DNA from: Zopfochytrium polystomum
Taxonomy: Eukaryota > Chytridiomycota > Chytridiomycetes > Chytridiales > Chytridiaceae
Assembly: GCA_025765615.1 (NCBI GenBank)
Contig: JAIVFJ010000322.1
Location: 1 to 64,000 of the forward strand
DNA length: 64,000 nt
Direction: 5' to 3'
The translations under genes were made by a program, and so were the position numbers. This document shows positions 24,301-34,900 of this stretch, in pieces; positions within the stretch are counted from its first letter, which is position 1; each line of letters opens with the position of its first letter. The notes beneath the pieces were generated by a model. It searched no databases. It was not told where the DNA came from and saw only the letters and a list, made by a program, of their open reading frames with translations.

Positions 24301-24526
24301 AGTACACGGGGACCTGCCATCTCACAGCGCGTACTGGCAGTTGCGCCCACCTATCCCCAGCTGGAGCCAGGGGCTCAAGCAATGAATAGGGCAGCGCTGG
24401 TTGAAGGAAGTGGAAAATGGCGAGAAGTAGATGGCCGGGTAGATCGTTGACATGAGCAGATCTCCTCGGCCAGCTGGAGACATCCAGATCTGGAGGTGGA
24501 GGGTGGGCCGGCGGCTCCCCTTCCAT
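21356..24526 (-). CDS. F-box protein, probable leucine-rich-repeat type, single exon
   Basis: An intronless reading frame of 1,056 residues. Residues about 26-50 (HVNDLPGHLLLAIFHFLQPA) fit the start of an F-box, and a second F-box-like block follows a proline/serine insert (PVELLLGSVCKRWRLVSFGM), so the motif may be interrupted by about 75 residues. Later segments show irregular LRR-like spacing, for example RHLKSLDLSFPGVSMKALKF, LTTLRMDAYPLNLPVLRDLL and PNLRNLHVRDVYH. Long acidic or Ser/Pro-rich disordered stretches separate them. By analogy it would be the substrate receptor of an SCF (Skp1-Cul1) ubiquitin ligase. No substrate can be inferred. The gene call is strong; the F-box call is moderate, because the motif is recognised by eye. 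Confidence 0.75.
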   Translation of the reverse strand: MEGEPPAHPPPPDLDVSSWPRRSAHVNDLPGHLLLAIFHFLQPALPYSLLEPLAPAGDRWAQLPVRAVRWQVPVYSSAYPSSAHNSQGSFYHSRHLGSLLTTTKFGQRAAAWRRSIPVELLLGSVCKRWRLVSFGMGFSGSLNVAGLLSPARLVRLGLTGEETKCASFPEGFTYLWFASDGGCDEGLITFASDIERMRHLKSLDLSFPGVSMKALKFLLGILLNVYLESVRLGLSVSPLQSLHLTFRNPEWLESPSGLEPKRTVSLVLTDLANFFEQVNALAQFLKVEPSMFVKVEAARIHVNGKFALTPTPSRLLHPETEEQPSPMHVRIYQLTERKVDRLLQNGSVFVDSRNEPLFSSSPRSFVSSLSGPVPPAPPPPPLPMQEEMLTPRVVHRFATALGGHLRTLQIRMDGGIGRANGMWGVPERTMRPFAFPWPVVFPATVGTTLVGATGNGAATATMEGQALNVALNGGDWDDVDPRLIPNPSEEMTDIEDSEAEPMDTDGSPPSETNATTSAENSSDGNTIQAQEAQSVASTSSPTRGPRYRLGESPPKRTKRRARRTVRGFQSPSDDSRSARSEAWHSLDLPRQHPAMTFALYHPSLTTLRMDAYPLNLPVLRDLLPNLRNLHVRDVYHTMGSLEGFDQLEGLSLGVGNWPPGEGFPGFGGSQPLFGRQGNNPVARGMRPSSPAGAGPNDVGMAVLAPRHPIRSLLGSLPLTARRKMRTLAIGAISLEGFLEFFVGKGEALTMALAGNVSVWLQDEVTKLIDDSTASSAGRIRRVDESEGGSVDAAEEAFAAEDENTALENAVGLLSSSQSTGFITDFAAIESASDQPNTLFGRIANALASDAAGSGTAGPQMEVHPRDFPASAQPGLPAVLKSPPVPLLPQPLSLLTKLWARVIPHLTTEHLRIIFKQCPMLRRCYLTLAGPLVVGDMLRLVREVSIARRTAESIRFRHKGLSSRRRGKERAVSATAHTSDHRIKPMEHTGASDSNTNQDGQTEEEAESSSVPGHLRLWLWLADRDFDDAKAERAALEELLLDTSKHVSVQFFSDVMG

Positions 24527-25090
24527 CGCCGACCGTTTTTCAGCGTTAGTCTCTCTCGGTACAGCACCGGGCAGACCACCAATGCAACCGAGGGAAGGAA
24601 TGAGCTGTGGCCGATGCCTGCGGGCGGGCGTGGAGGATGTTTCGCCCGGCCGTCCGTGCTTAGACGCGTATGTGGCCGTGACTGAGTGCAGAGGGCGCGT
24701 TTCACGTCGACGGGATCAGAGAAGACTCAAAGGAGGTGGACACAACAGCGAAAACACCAAATTTCCCTCCCCACGGTGCTGACTTGACCACCCAGTACCC
24801 GCCGACGGACGTGCATGCGGAGATGCACACAGCGCCTCTAATGCCCTTGGTACGAGCTACGGACGCGGTCGATACTCTCCAGATTCCTGCGTCTCAGTCA
24901 TTCCCTCACACCACTGACTGAACGGGAGACTGCTGATTCGAGGGCAGCTGCCGCTAAAGACACGCGATGCACTAAAGAAAGACGCATCATCCACACAACG
25001 CTGCCGAGAAAGGAGTCGGCTTCAATTTCGCTAACGTGGTAGAGGTAGCGACAATGCCTGCTTGCTGTTATTGCAGAATACAAGACCATG
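24527..25090. other. upstream region of the F-box gene with a weak small ORF
   Basis: This holds the divergent promoter side of the F-box gene. A 61-codon plus-strand frame at 24736-24921 (MDTTAKTPNFPPHGADLTTQ...) has a coding-like amino-acid mix, but no recognised family, no clear downstream exon and no second copy. It may be a first exon or chance. I do not call it a gene. Confidence 0.25.
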
Positions 25091-26585
25091 GCTGTTAAGG
25101 AGCCGCGGGGTTTGCGTTTTCACCGGAAGCAGCGGTCAAAGACGCCCCAACCGCACTCGGGCACTCTCTTGTTCATCTTCCAAACACCCTACCCCTCACA
25201 AGCTTGCGTTTTAAAAATCCGTCAGGATTCATTTGAAACCCGCGTGAGAAGGATTGGATACCGGCATCACGGTCAAACGACCCATCGACGATAATAATGT
25301 CGGGTTGGTTGGCAATTGTGTTACGATCAATATGACGGGCGTGTTCTGCTCGCCCTAGAAAGGGAAGGAGAGATTCACAAAGAAGGGCAGAGAGTGAGGG
25401 AATCAAAACGAAGCTTATTGGCAATCAAGGGCTCGTAAGGGTGATTGCTACTATCACAGTGAAGTATAGCTGCAATAATAAAGATATGTCTGTGAGATTT
25501 GCAGGGCCAACAACCCTGTATATGAAGAAGATCTACACGAATTTTCATTTGTTTATCATTGCAATTGCACGATGTGCACTTGCAATGATTGGCGATCCAT
25601 TGGCCCAGTTTTGTGGATGCATCATGGAAAAATACAAATCAGGTGATTTCATCATTGCATGACCATTTTCCCACGCAAGTTTTCCACCAAACAAGAGAAT
25701 ATATAAAGAAAGGAAGCTTGTGAGACTACACAAAGGTCTCAGTGATTAAGTCTAGGGATTTTATTTGCAAAAACAAGCATACCTGTGATAAAACGCCAAG
25801 GATCAGCACCCCTATTATGATTTCTGGTTCTTTAGTTTCCACGGTGTTATCAAAGTGTATTTGTGGCTAACCTGTCTTTATTATTGGGCCTGCCTTTAGT
25901 TTTGTCTAACAGTTTCCGTTGCACCAGGGTTTTCTCAACTTATTTTTTTCGGTGACTAACAGAGACTGTCCAACTGCATAGGGATGGGGTGCCTGACAGG
26001 CTGTACCCCACGCCTGCCTATTTTATTATTTATTTTCAGCACTTGTACATACATGCTTAGGGTTGGGGGGCTTAGAGCATTTGTGGTGAATGCTCCAAGT
26101 CAGGGGGGGTTGACTTGTCAATTTTCTCTCCCTCTGTTTTTGGGCCATTTCTCTTTTTCCTTTTTTCTTCAATCTGATTTCTGTCCTTCTGGCACCAATA
26201 CAGAGTCCCTTCAAATCCATCTGGCTCATGCGATGAGGGAAGTGAGAGGTGGTACACACCCAGGTAAGTACATGGTCCCTTTGGGGGCTCCGCTTAAGGG
26301 CTGTGGGTGGGGAATGCAGCTGGCACCACCGACTATGTGACACTTCTGGCTCTGTGTTGGAGAAAGGATCATGGGCACTCGCCCACTGCAGAGGCTATGG
26401 CAGTGGCGTAGTCGACCCTGCAAGGGTGTTGGCGGCCGCATTCTGCACAGCCCCCAACATCTGAGAGTTCAATCTACAAGTCCCTCAGTCCTATTGCTGT
26501 GAGAGTGAGATGTGTGAGTACGAGTGTGATGCAATAAAGCCTGTTGGTCGAGTGATTGTGCTGACGCAGGAATTGATCCTCCAGG

Positions 26586-26895
26586 AATCACCTTTCATCA
26601 AGACCACGTCCCCAAGCACACATCACACCAAGGGATGGCTGGAAGAGCAAGGATTTCATTGTGTTGAGTGGCCAGCTCAATCTCCAGACCTGAATCCTAT
26701 CGAGCATCTGGGAGAGATTTGAAAACTCAGCTGAATTCCTAAGAAAGACTTCCAAGATCCAATGCAGAGCTCTGAGAGCAAATCCGCTGCCAGTGGAGGC
26801 AAATTCTCCCTGAAGTTTGCCAGAACTTGATTGAAAGTATTCCTGGAAGGATTGCCACTGTGATTGCAGCAGGTGGGGGTCACACTACATACTGA
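26586..26895 (+). pseudogene. Tc1/mariner-type DDE transposase, C-terminal relic
   Basis: The frame-broken translation keeps the hallmark C-terminal block of Tc1-like transposases. ITFHQDHVPKHTS carries the second catalytic Asp. It is followed, after a frameshift, by KGWLEEQGFHCVEWPAQSPD and LNPIEHLG, which holds the third acidic residue of the DD34-36 region. After another frame change come KTQLNS, ERLPRSNAEL and PEVCQNLIESIPGRIATVIA, with in-frame stops between them, ending at TGA 26893-26895. The N-terminal DNA-binding part and the first catalytic Asp were not found, and I could not pair terminal inverted repeats by eye. This is a dead element; the family assignment is confident. Confidence 0.8.
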
Positions 26896-27208
26896 ATAAA
26901 AAATTTCGTTGGACACCCAAATTGGGCCAATGGTGCAGCACACTTCTTTTGCCTCTTTCTTGCGCAATTCAAAAGCTGGAAGAATGAAATTTTGTGAGCA
27001 GTTTAGTCTACTGTGCTGAATTTCTCAAATTTTATGATGGTCTTATGCATGTGTGACAGCACTCAGCAGCGCCAATTTTGTGAGCCACTGCACATATTAT
27101 TATCCCGCCACCATGACTGAACCAGCTGATTGAATCAGAGATGATTGATAAATTCTTATTGCACGAACCATGTGTTCGAATGCCGAGGAGGGGGAAGTTG
27201 GAGGCGTC

Positions 27209-27234
27209 CCGCCCCCCCCCCCCCCCCCCCCCCC
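27209..27234. repeat. poly-C tract of about 24 bases
   Basis: An almost pure C run in non-coding DNA, followed by GG CCCC GG sequence. Similar C runs occur at about 58459-58473. They mark homopolymer-rich spacers where assembly length may be unreliable. Confidence 0.7.
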
Positions 27235-27469
27235 GGCCCCGGATCCAGGCCTCGAGATGTGCAACCGCGCATAGGGCAGGAATGTGCCTTCCTCGGTCCA
27301 TAAACCCAAGCGCAAAACGCTGCAGGGCATGCGCACAAGAGAGGAGACTTTCATTATTGAAGGCGGCAGTTGCAAGAGTAGAAATGAGCAAGACTTTCGT
27401 TCACAAACTAGTTAAGGTTGGTGGTTGTGTTCTGTGACAAGCTCTCACCATTACGTTTTCTCTCCCCGC

Positions 27470-27471
<2 letters not shown>

Positions 27472-27511
<40 letters not shown>
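27472..27511. repeat. poly-A tract of about 40 bases
   Basis: A long A run just downstream of a C-rich sequence and about 160 bases past the 3' end of the minus-strand GPI-protein gene. On the plus strand it could be the tail of a retroposed sequence whose body lies to the left (about 27050-27470). I could not identify target-site duplications, so it may be a simple repeat. Confidence 0.5.
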
Positions 27512-27512
<1 letters not shown>

Positions 27513-27667
27513 AAATAAAAAAATATATATGGTAGGTCTGACATTTACTTCTTTGGACGACAGTGTTGTTTGTCTAGAGATAATGTATTGACTTCCATAG
27601 CAAAAAGCATGCAGTTGCGAGCTCAAAAATATTCTTCCTGAACACATGGAAACTAAAAAAATATAAT

Positions 27668-28761
27668 TCACAGCTGCACAGCCACAAGAAAAGCCAACCC
27701 CCAAATGGCACTTGAAATCGTCGCAGAGCGGCGTCCGGCGCTCGTGGACGACGATGCAGGCACCGAGGAAGACGAGGCGAGCGAGCTCCTCCTGGTCGAA
27801 GAAGAAGAAGAAGAAGAAGAAGAAGTGGAGCTGGTCTGAGATGGGCTGGTAGCCAAAGACTCTGTCGTGGACTCTGCGCCGTTGGAAGTTGCAGTTGTGT
27901 CTCCTGTCGAGCTCTGCTCCGACGAGAGACCGTCTCCAGAAACTGAAACTGTAGTTGGGGGGAGGGTATCGCGTTTGGTCGAAAAGGTCAAATTACAAAG
28001 AGAGAGAGGGTTCGTGTGTGTGTGTGTCTGTGGGAGGAGGCTCACCGTTTTGCAACCTCGAGGGAAAGTCCATCGAGCTCAAATTTTGCGTAGGAGTTGG
28101 AGTTGGCGCCGGAGCCGCCTCTTCCGGCGAGCCAGCCGGAACGGGAGACACGACCCCTTGGGCGGGCAGACCGACCGAAAACCCCGTCGAGGGGGTGTTG
28201 GGCGCTTGCAACGACGCCCGCTGCCCGTCCACCGGTTCAATTGGGGCAGGATTGCCGAGAGGAGGAGTCTGCTGAGCAGAGGGTGGATTCGCCTGTCCCA
28301 GGACAGCGGTGGCCCTTTCTCGATTCTCAATGGGGGCTATGGCTGTTGGGTTGTTTGGGATGTCGGCCGGAAGACTGAACTTTCCACATTAAAAGAACGG
28401 TGACGAAAGTGCGTGCTGCGGCCTACCTGGCTTGAGGCATAAACGCGGTGACCGTGGTTGTCAGCGTAACAAGTGATGGCATGGAAGTCTGGGCCGGCGC
28501 AGGTGGTAAGATCGAAGCGTCAGGGGGAAGCGGTGGGGCGGCTGGCTCTTCGACAGCTGGCGGAAGCACGGAGGCGGCCGGACTAGTTATGACGGCTACG
28601 GGTTCCTCCAACACCACACTGCTTGGAGCGGCCGGCAGCTGAGCACTGTACACCGTTTGCGTGACAGTCACGGTCACCACCTGCGCACTGGCAATGCCGA
28701 CCGCTGAGAGGAGGAAGGCGATTTTGCTGAAATACAACATAGAGGCAAATTTCACTGGCAT
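27668..28761 (-). CDS. GPI-anchored, Ser/Thr/Pro-rich surface protein
   Basis: A secreted wall or plasma-membrane protein of unknown specific role. Minus-strand exons 28761-28427, 28374-28046 and 27948-27668 have introns of 52 and 97 nt, giving about 314 residues. A signal peptide (MLYFSKIAFLLSAVGIASAQ) follows either Met1 or, more simply, the Met at codon 8. The mature part starts VVTVTVTQTVYS and continues as Ala/Pro/Val-rich repeats, then exon 2 with many Pro and Ala (APAPTPTPTQNLSS). Exon 3 holds a Ser-rich run (TSSTSSSSSSSSS), and the protein ends in a small-residue site plus hydrophobic tail (SATISSAIWGLAFLVAVQL), the usual GPI-attachment pattern. It lies 220 bp from, and on the same strand as, the giant Ser-rich protein gene, which suggests a cell-surface pair. 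Confidence 0.75.
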
Positions 28762-28984
28762 CTAATAGGGGTTAGCGGAGGTGTGGTTTTATAGCAAATG
28801 ATTTATGCTAATCTTAAGCTTTATTTCTTTTATGCTTTGCAGATTTTAGCGTCGATCACATCAAGTGGAATGATCATTGGGTGGTGAGAAACACTGGTCT
28901 AAACGCAACAAGGTTGAAGAAAGAAAAAAAAAAAGTAAAAAAAAAAAAGACATTCTAAACGAATCGAAAATTTTGGCAACGAGC

Positions 28985-31900
28985 CTACGCGGCGTTGGCG
29001 GCTTCGCCAGAGCCGCCAACTTCGTCCCGCCGCTCTTTCGTAATTCTAGACTCCGTCCACCAGTTGGTTGGCCACCAAGATGGGGGGTTGTCGTCGGCGC
29101 CATCGCGTTTATTGTGCGGGGGATATCTCGCTCCCTCAGTCGCTTTTGCTTGCTCCTCCGTGCAGGACTAAAATGTGGAACAATGCAGAGACTTTAGTCA
29201 GAAATTGTCTTCTGGCAAACTAAAATGCAAATCGGTGGCTAACCGTTGATGTCGAAGATGGCTTTACCGTCGGCTTCGTGGTACTCTTGTATCTATTTTC
29301 TGTGGGGAGTGGTTTCGCAACTGAAGCCGATGTACTGTAGGCTTTGGGAGGGGCGGCAGATGTTGTAGTATGAGGAGCGTATTTGACCGTCGTTGAAGAA
29401 GTGGCCTGAGCGAGGCGAGGACATTAGCAAGGAATAATGTAAAATGGGCGACGTTCTTCCACAAACCTTCTTCGTCGAAGTCTTCGCGTGTTTCGTCTTC
29501 TTCGACTTCGTCTTTTTCGTTTTGGTCGACTTCTTCGCCGATTCGGCCTTTCCGGCCGCCGTACTTGAAGTACTGTACGCCGCGTGAGAAGTCGAAGTCA
29601 CTGTTGTTTTCTTCGGCTCTGATACGGAGACGGTCGGTCGACCGGCATACGGCACACTCTTCACTGAGGAAGGCTTAATGGAAGCAGAGCTCGACGGTTT
29701 TCCGGCGTAAGTTGCGTGGGAGGTCGCAGGCTTCGAGCTTGACTTTGCCGTTGAAGTCGCATGCGTAGCCGCCTCCTCTGTGCACGTCGTTTCCGCAGGT
29801 GCATCCTTCGTTGTGGAAGATGGCTTGTTGTATGCCGAGCTAGTTGAGGATGGCTTTCCTCCATAAGCTGGTTTGGTGGAGGTAGCTTTAACGGACGTAG
29901 AGTGAGACGAAGATGTCTTCGCGACATAGCTGGTGTGAGCTGCAGATGAGGAGGACTGTTTGGAGGTCGAAGACGGTTTTGGACCATAGCCCGACGAAGA
30001 AGTTGACGTTTTCGACACAGCCGAGTGCGCTGTGGACGAGTAAGCACTCTTGTGCGAGGCCGATGATGGTCCCGCCTTTGCGGAAGAGTAGGCAACGTGA
30101 GTCGAGTGAGATGAAGCGGCTGCCGACGATGATTTAGAGGCCGTCGAGTGCTGCGACTTGGCATCATAGCTGTGGGACGATGCTGCCTTTGACGAGTGCG
30201 CGTAAACCGACGAAGACTTTCCGCCGTACGTAGGGTGGGATTGTGACGACTTCGCGGCACTGGAAGAGGAGGAGTGCAGCTTTGGAGTGTACGAGATCGT
30301 AGATTTTGTGTGCGAAGCGTAAGTGGCTGGCGATGAGGCAGCTTTCTTGGTCGACGACGAATGAACGGGCGTTTTGTACGCAGACGAAGGAGAGGCAGAT
30401 GACTTCACATGACTGGAGTAACGGATTTCAGTTTTGTGGATTTCTGTGTGAGCAGACGACGAGTAAGTGCGTGCCGAGGGAGTAGCGTGGGAGGGCGTTG
30501 GCTCCTTGCCAAAGTTCTTGGATGACGATGTTTGCGGAGCCGCTGTCCTGCTCGTCGGAGTAGGTTCCTTGCCATAAACCACCCGAGAGGACGTTGAGTA
30601 TTTACCTGAGGAACTGGCTTTTGTGACATGCGACGAAGTTCGGGAAGGATGACCAGCATAGCTACTGTGCGAGGATGCAGGGGCCTTTGACGTCGATGTG
30701 TGTGAAGCTGATGAAGAGGAGTGACCATACGCGGGTGTAGCTTTCGAGGAGGACGAGGAACTGTGTGAAAGGTAGGAAGAGGCCGAGCTAGCTTTTTTGG
30801 ACGTGGAGTAGCTTGGTGGCGTGCCTGAAGAAGCTGCTGCCTTCGAGGTAGACTTAACGTAAGACGAAGTCTTTGAAGTTGTAGTGTAGGACGGCGTTGA
30901 CGACGGCTTCGCGGACGAGCTTTTCTTCGAGGAGTAATGCGAGGAGACACTACTTGCCGCAGCCTTTGATGTCCCAGCAGATGAAGAGTGTCCATAGCCG
31001 GGTGTTGTCTTCGCCGTTGAGCTTGACGATGACGAGGCCGGGTGCGATGATGAGGTAGATTTCGCCTTGGTGTAAAACGTTTTCGATGACTTGGGCGGCA
31101 CAGCAGAGCTATAATGATGGGTCGAAGTGGGTTTTGCCGACGAGGTGTGGCTGTATACAGTCGAAGACGACGGCGTCGGATGGGGCGTGCCGTAGGACTT
31201 GGATCCAGTAGCCTCTACGTGAGTCGAGGAAACGAGTGTGTAGCCTGAGTGTGACTTCGACGACGACTTTGACACCTTCGAAGAGGAAGACGACGAATGA
31301 TGCGACGAATAGGAAGGTGTGCTTGCAGCCTTCGAAGTTGACTTCGAGTTTGAAGGTGTGCTTGCAGCCTTCGAAGTTGACTTCGAGTTTGAGTACACCG
31401 GCGGCACCTTGGACGGAGTCGACGAATGGTGCGAACTCGACGATGACTTGGACGGATGGCTGTATACGGGTGAAGCCTTTGACACAGAACTGGACGAATG
31501 CGACGCCACATAGGAGCTGGTGGAGGGAACTGCCTTTGAAGAAGTCGTGGGGCGAGTGGACGCTTTCGAGGAGCTCTTTGACGAGTTCGGCGAAACGTGC
31601 GACGAAGTGCTCGCAGTCTTAGAACTCGTAGGTGCCGAGTGGCCTGACGATGGCTTCACCGTCGACGACGAGCTTGGGTGAACGGTCTCGTGGGAAGATG
31701 ATCCGGCAGACTTTGAATGCGTCGAAGAGTATCCATGATTCTTCGACGATGATGTGGTATGATGGGAAACGTACGAAGACGACGGGCTTCCCTTTACAGA
31801 CGACGAAGCGGTTGGGTGACCGTATGAAGATGTCAGAGTTCTCTTCGACGAAGTCTCATGAGCGACGACGGACGAAGACGTGTGCCCGTAACTCGCGGGA

Positions 31901-34900
31901 GGTTGCTTCGATACAGAGCTCGATGAGTGGTACGAGGACTTTGACGAAACAGATTTCGAGCTGTGAGCAGTTGATCCTTTGGATGAATGGTACTGCACCG
32001 AGCTGCTTGAGGATGGCACGGTGGTGTGTTTGGCGGACGTGGTCGTTTTGTGTCCATAAGCAGGCGTCGACGAAGAAGCTAGGTGAGACGACGACGTGGA
32101 AATCGCCTTGGTGTAGATGACAGGAGTCGTTTTGGAAGAGGCGGAGGGCGCAGCCGAGCTGGAGTGATATGATGGCGTCGACTTGTGCGAAGACGTCTTG
32201 CTATACACCTCAGATGACGATTTCGACTTGGACGACTTGGGCGTGCCGTAGCTGGTCGACACTGAAGCCTTCGAGTGAGTCGAAGATGAATGGCTGTATG
32301 CAGGATGCGACTGGGCCGAAGAATGCGAGTAGGCAGGAGAAGAAGAAGGTGCGACAGTCGCTTTCGACGACGAGTGGCTGTACGTTGGCGAAGCCTTTGA
32401 AGAGGGCAGTGATGAATGCGAAGCGGCGTATGAAGATGAATGAGATGACGGTTTGGATGACTTTGAGGAATGGCTGGAGACGACTGAAGATTTCGTCGAA
32501 TGCGACTTGTCGTAAGAGGTTGACAACGGTCCTGACTTAGTCGACGACGTGTGCTGAGTGTACGCATTGGAGGAGCCCTTAGATGACGCTCGTGAGGAGT
32601 AATGTATGTCGTGGGACGAAGAGCTTGCGACCTTGGCACTCGAAGACGCAGTGTGGCTGTGAGCGGATGATGGCTTCTGCGTCGATGATAGTGACGGTGT
32701 GTGTCCGCCATACGATGATGAGCCGGCAGTTTTCGTGACCCGCTTTGTGGTCGACGACGAATGGTGACTGTAAACAGGAGAATCCTTCGATTCGGACGAG
32801 GAAGAGTAGTGGGAAACGTGTGAAGATGCCGTGGTCGGTTTCGCAGACTGAGAGGTTGTGTGCGTGTATGCCGAGGACTGAGGCTTCTTTGACGTCAACG
32901 GCTGGCTATACGAGGCTGTTGATTTCGATGACGGCTTGGAGGACTTCGATTGGGCGTAGCTCGAAGAATGACCATTCGACAATGAGCTTGACGAGTGGGG
33001 TGCGACGTACGAGGAAGCCGGGGTAGTCTTTGACGAAGCCGATTTTGAGCTGTGAGCGGTCGGCTTCGACGAGTAATGCACCACGGAAGTGCTGTGGGAC
33101 GCGGGTTTCGCCGAGGACGACGAATGTCCATAGCCAGGCGTCGTCTTTGCCAAAGAAGTTGCGGAGCTCGATGTCGCAGGAGACGAAGATGTGGAAACCG
33201 CCTTAGTGTAAATTACCAGACTCGATTTTGAGGACGCAGTCGAGTGTGTGGATGCAGTCGAGTGTGTGGATGAAGGCTTCGTCTTGATTGAGGACGTGTA
33301 GCTGTGGATCTTCGATGTTGCCTTGGAAGAAGACGACTGATGGGGTGTCCCGTACGGCGAGGATTCAGCAGGCTTCGAATAAGCCGACGAAGAGTGGCTG
33401 TAGCCAGGGTGCGATGTTGTCACGGAAAGAGATGTGCTTCCTGCCTTTGAGGGGTGGGGGGCGTATGATGTGACTGACGATGCCACCTTCGACGACGAAG
33501 AGTGCTGAGTGTACTCTCCCGATGTGCTCTTGGAGGAAATGTATGGAGGGTAGGGCGCCACGTACGACGAACTGCTTGCATGCTTTGAGCTTGCGGACGC
33601 CGAGTGGCTGTAAGCAGTGGAAGGTTTTCCTTTCGATGACGACGAAGTGTGCGAAGCAGCGTAACTGGACGACCCGGAGGCTTTTGGCGACGATGACGAA
33701 GAGTGGCCGTACGTTGGTGGCGCCTTCGCCGATGAAGAGGAAGAGTGGTGTGAGCCGTATGAGGATGCGGTGCTTGGTTTCAAAGATGAATGAGGTGACG
33801 GGCTCGCAGACGACGTCGAAATTCCTTTCGAGGACGAAGATGAGTGCGCGTACGAGGATGTTTGAGGAGCAGCGTGAGAGGACGTCGATGACTTCAAAGA
33901 TGACGTCGAATGGCCGTAAGTGGTGGGGGGCGCTTTCGAGTAGGTGCTCGACGTGTGCGATGCGGCGGTCTTTGACGAATGCGACGTTGATTTCGAATCG
34001 TAAACGGTCGAGGTTTTGGCCGATGTCGAAGTCGAATGTTCGTAATGAGGGGTCGTCGAAGCCGGGTGGGACGTCGAAACAGAGACCACTTTGGTGTAGT
34101 TGGGAGGCTTCGCTGATGAAGATTGACTGTGTACCTTCGTCGAAGACGTCGCATAGTGGGGTGTACCAGAAGACGCAGATCCAGCAGACTTTGTGCCACT
34201 CGAAGAGGAATGACTGTACGCAGGATGGGTCTTTGGAAAGAGTTAATAAAGAAGGTTGGATTGATAAAGGGACTGGATGGAACATAGTGCATTACTCACC
34301 GACGAAGATGCAGACTTCGAAGGCTGACTGTAGACAGGTGTGGGCGCCTTGGTCGAAGACAGCGAGTGCGAAGAACCGTAAGACAACGCCGGCGATGCTG
34401 CTTTCGACGACGAAATGTGCTGGGTACTCTTCGATGACGCTGGCGGGGGGGTACGGTGGCACGTACGAAGAGCTGCCGGCAGCCTTGTGGCTTGACGTCG
34501 AATGGCCGTAACTCGAGGACGGCTGAGCGGTGGAATAGTGGGAAGTCGCGTGGGAGGACGAAACAGGCGACTTTGACGACGTCGAAGAAGAGTGGCCGTA
34601 TAGCGGGGTCGTCTGTGAAAATTAAGTGGCATGTGAGAAAGAACAATAGACGTTGAACTTTGAACTTTTACCTGTGATGAAGTGACCGGCGGGACATGTG
34701 ACGACGAGTATTGACCGCTGTGTGAAGAAGCCGATGACGATTTCCCGATGGAGGACGAGTGGCCATAGCTCGAAGGCGACTGCTTTGAAGAAGTTTGAAC
34801 AGGCACGTACGAAGTCGACGACGCTGCCTTTGACGTCGAGTGCGATGAGCTGCCGTAACTGGGCGGTTTTTTGGAAGAGGCTACGGAAGAGTGCGTTGCG

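Larger units (their letters stand above)
25091..27667. repeat. AT-rich repeat island with transposon remains
   Basis: This block has lower GC than its neighbours and no intact gene. It contains the Tc1/mariner transposase relic listed at 26586-26895, plus other short frames without family resemblance. Near 25173-25424 the minus strand has a frame including DIIIVDGSFDRDAGIQ, which I do not recognise. A run of about 24 C occurs near 27210-27233 and an A run of about 40 near 27472-27510. Coding evidence resumes only at the GPI-protein stop codon at 27668. Confidence 0.5.

Noticed and set aside
27170..27200. Possible tRNA gene suggested by a GTGTTCGAATGCC T-arm-like sequence
   Set aside because: No matching A box, acceptor stem or anticodon arm at the right spacing on either strand.
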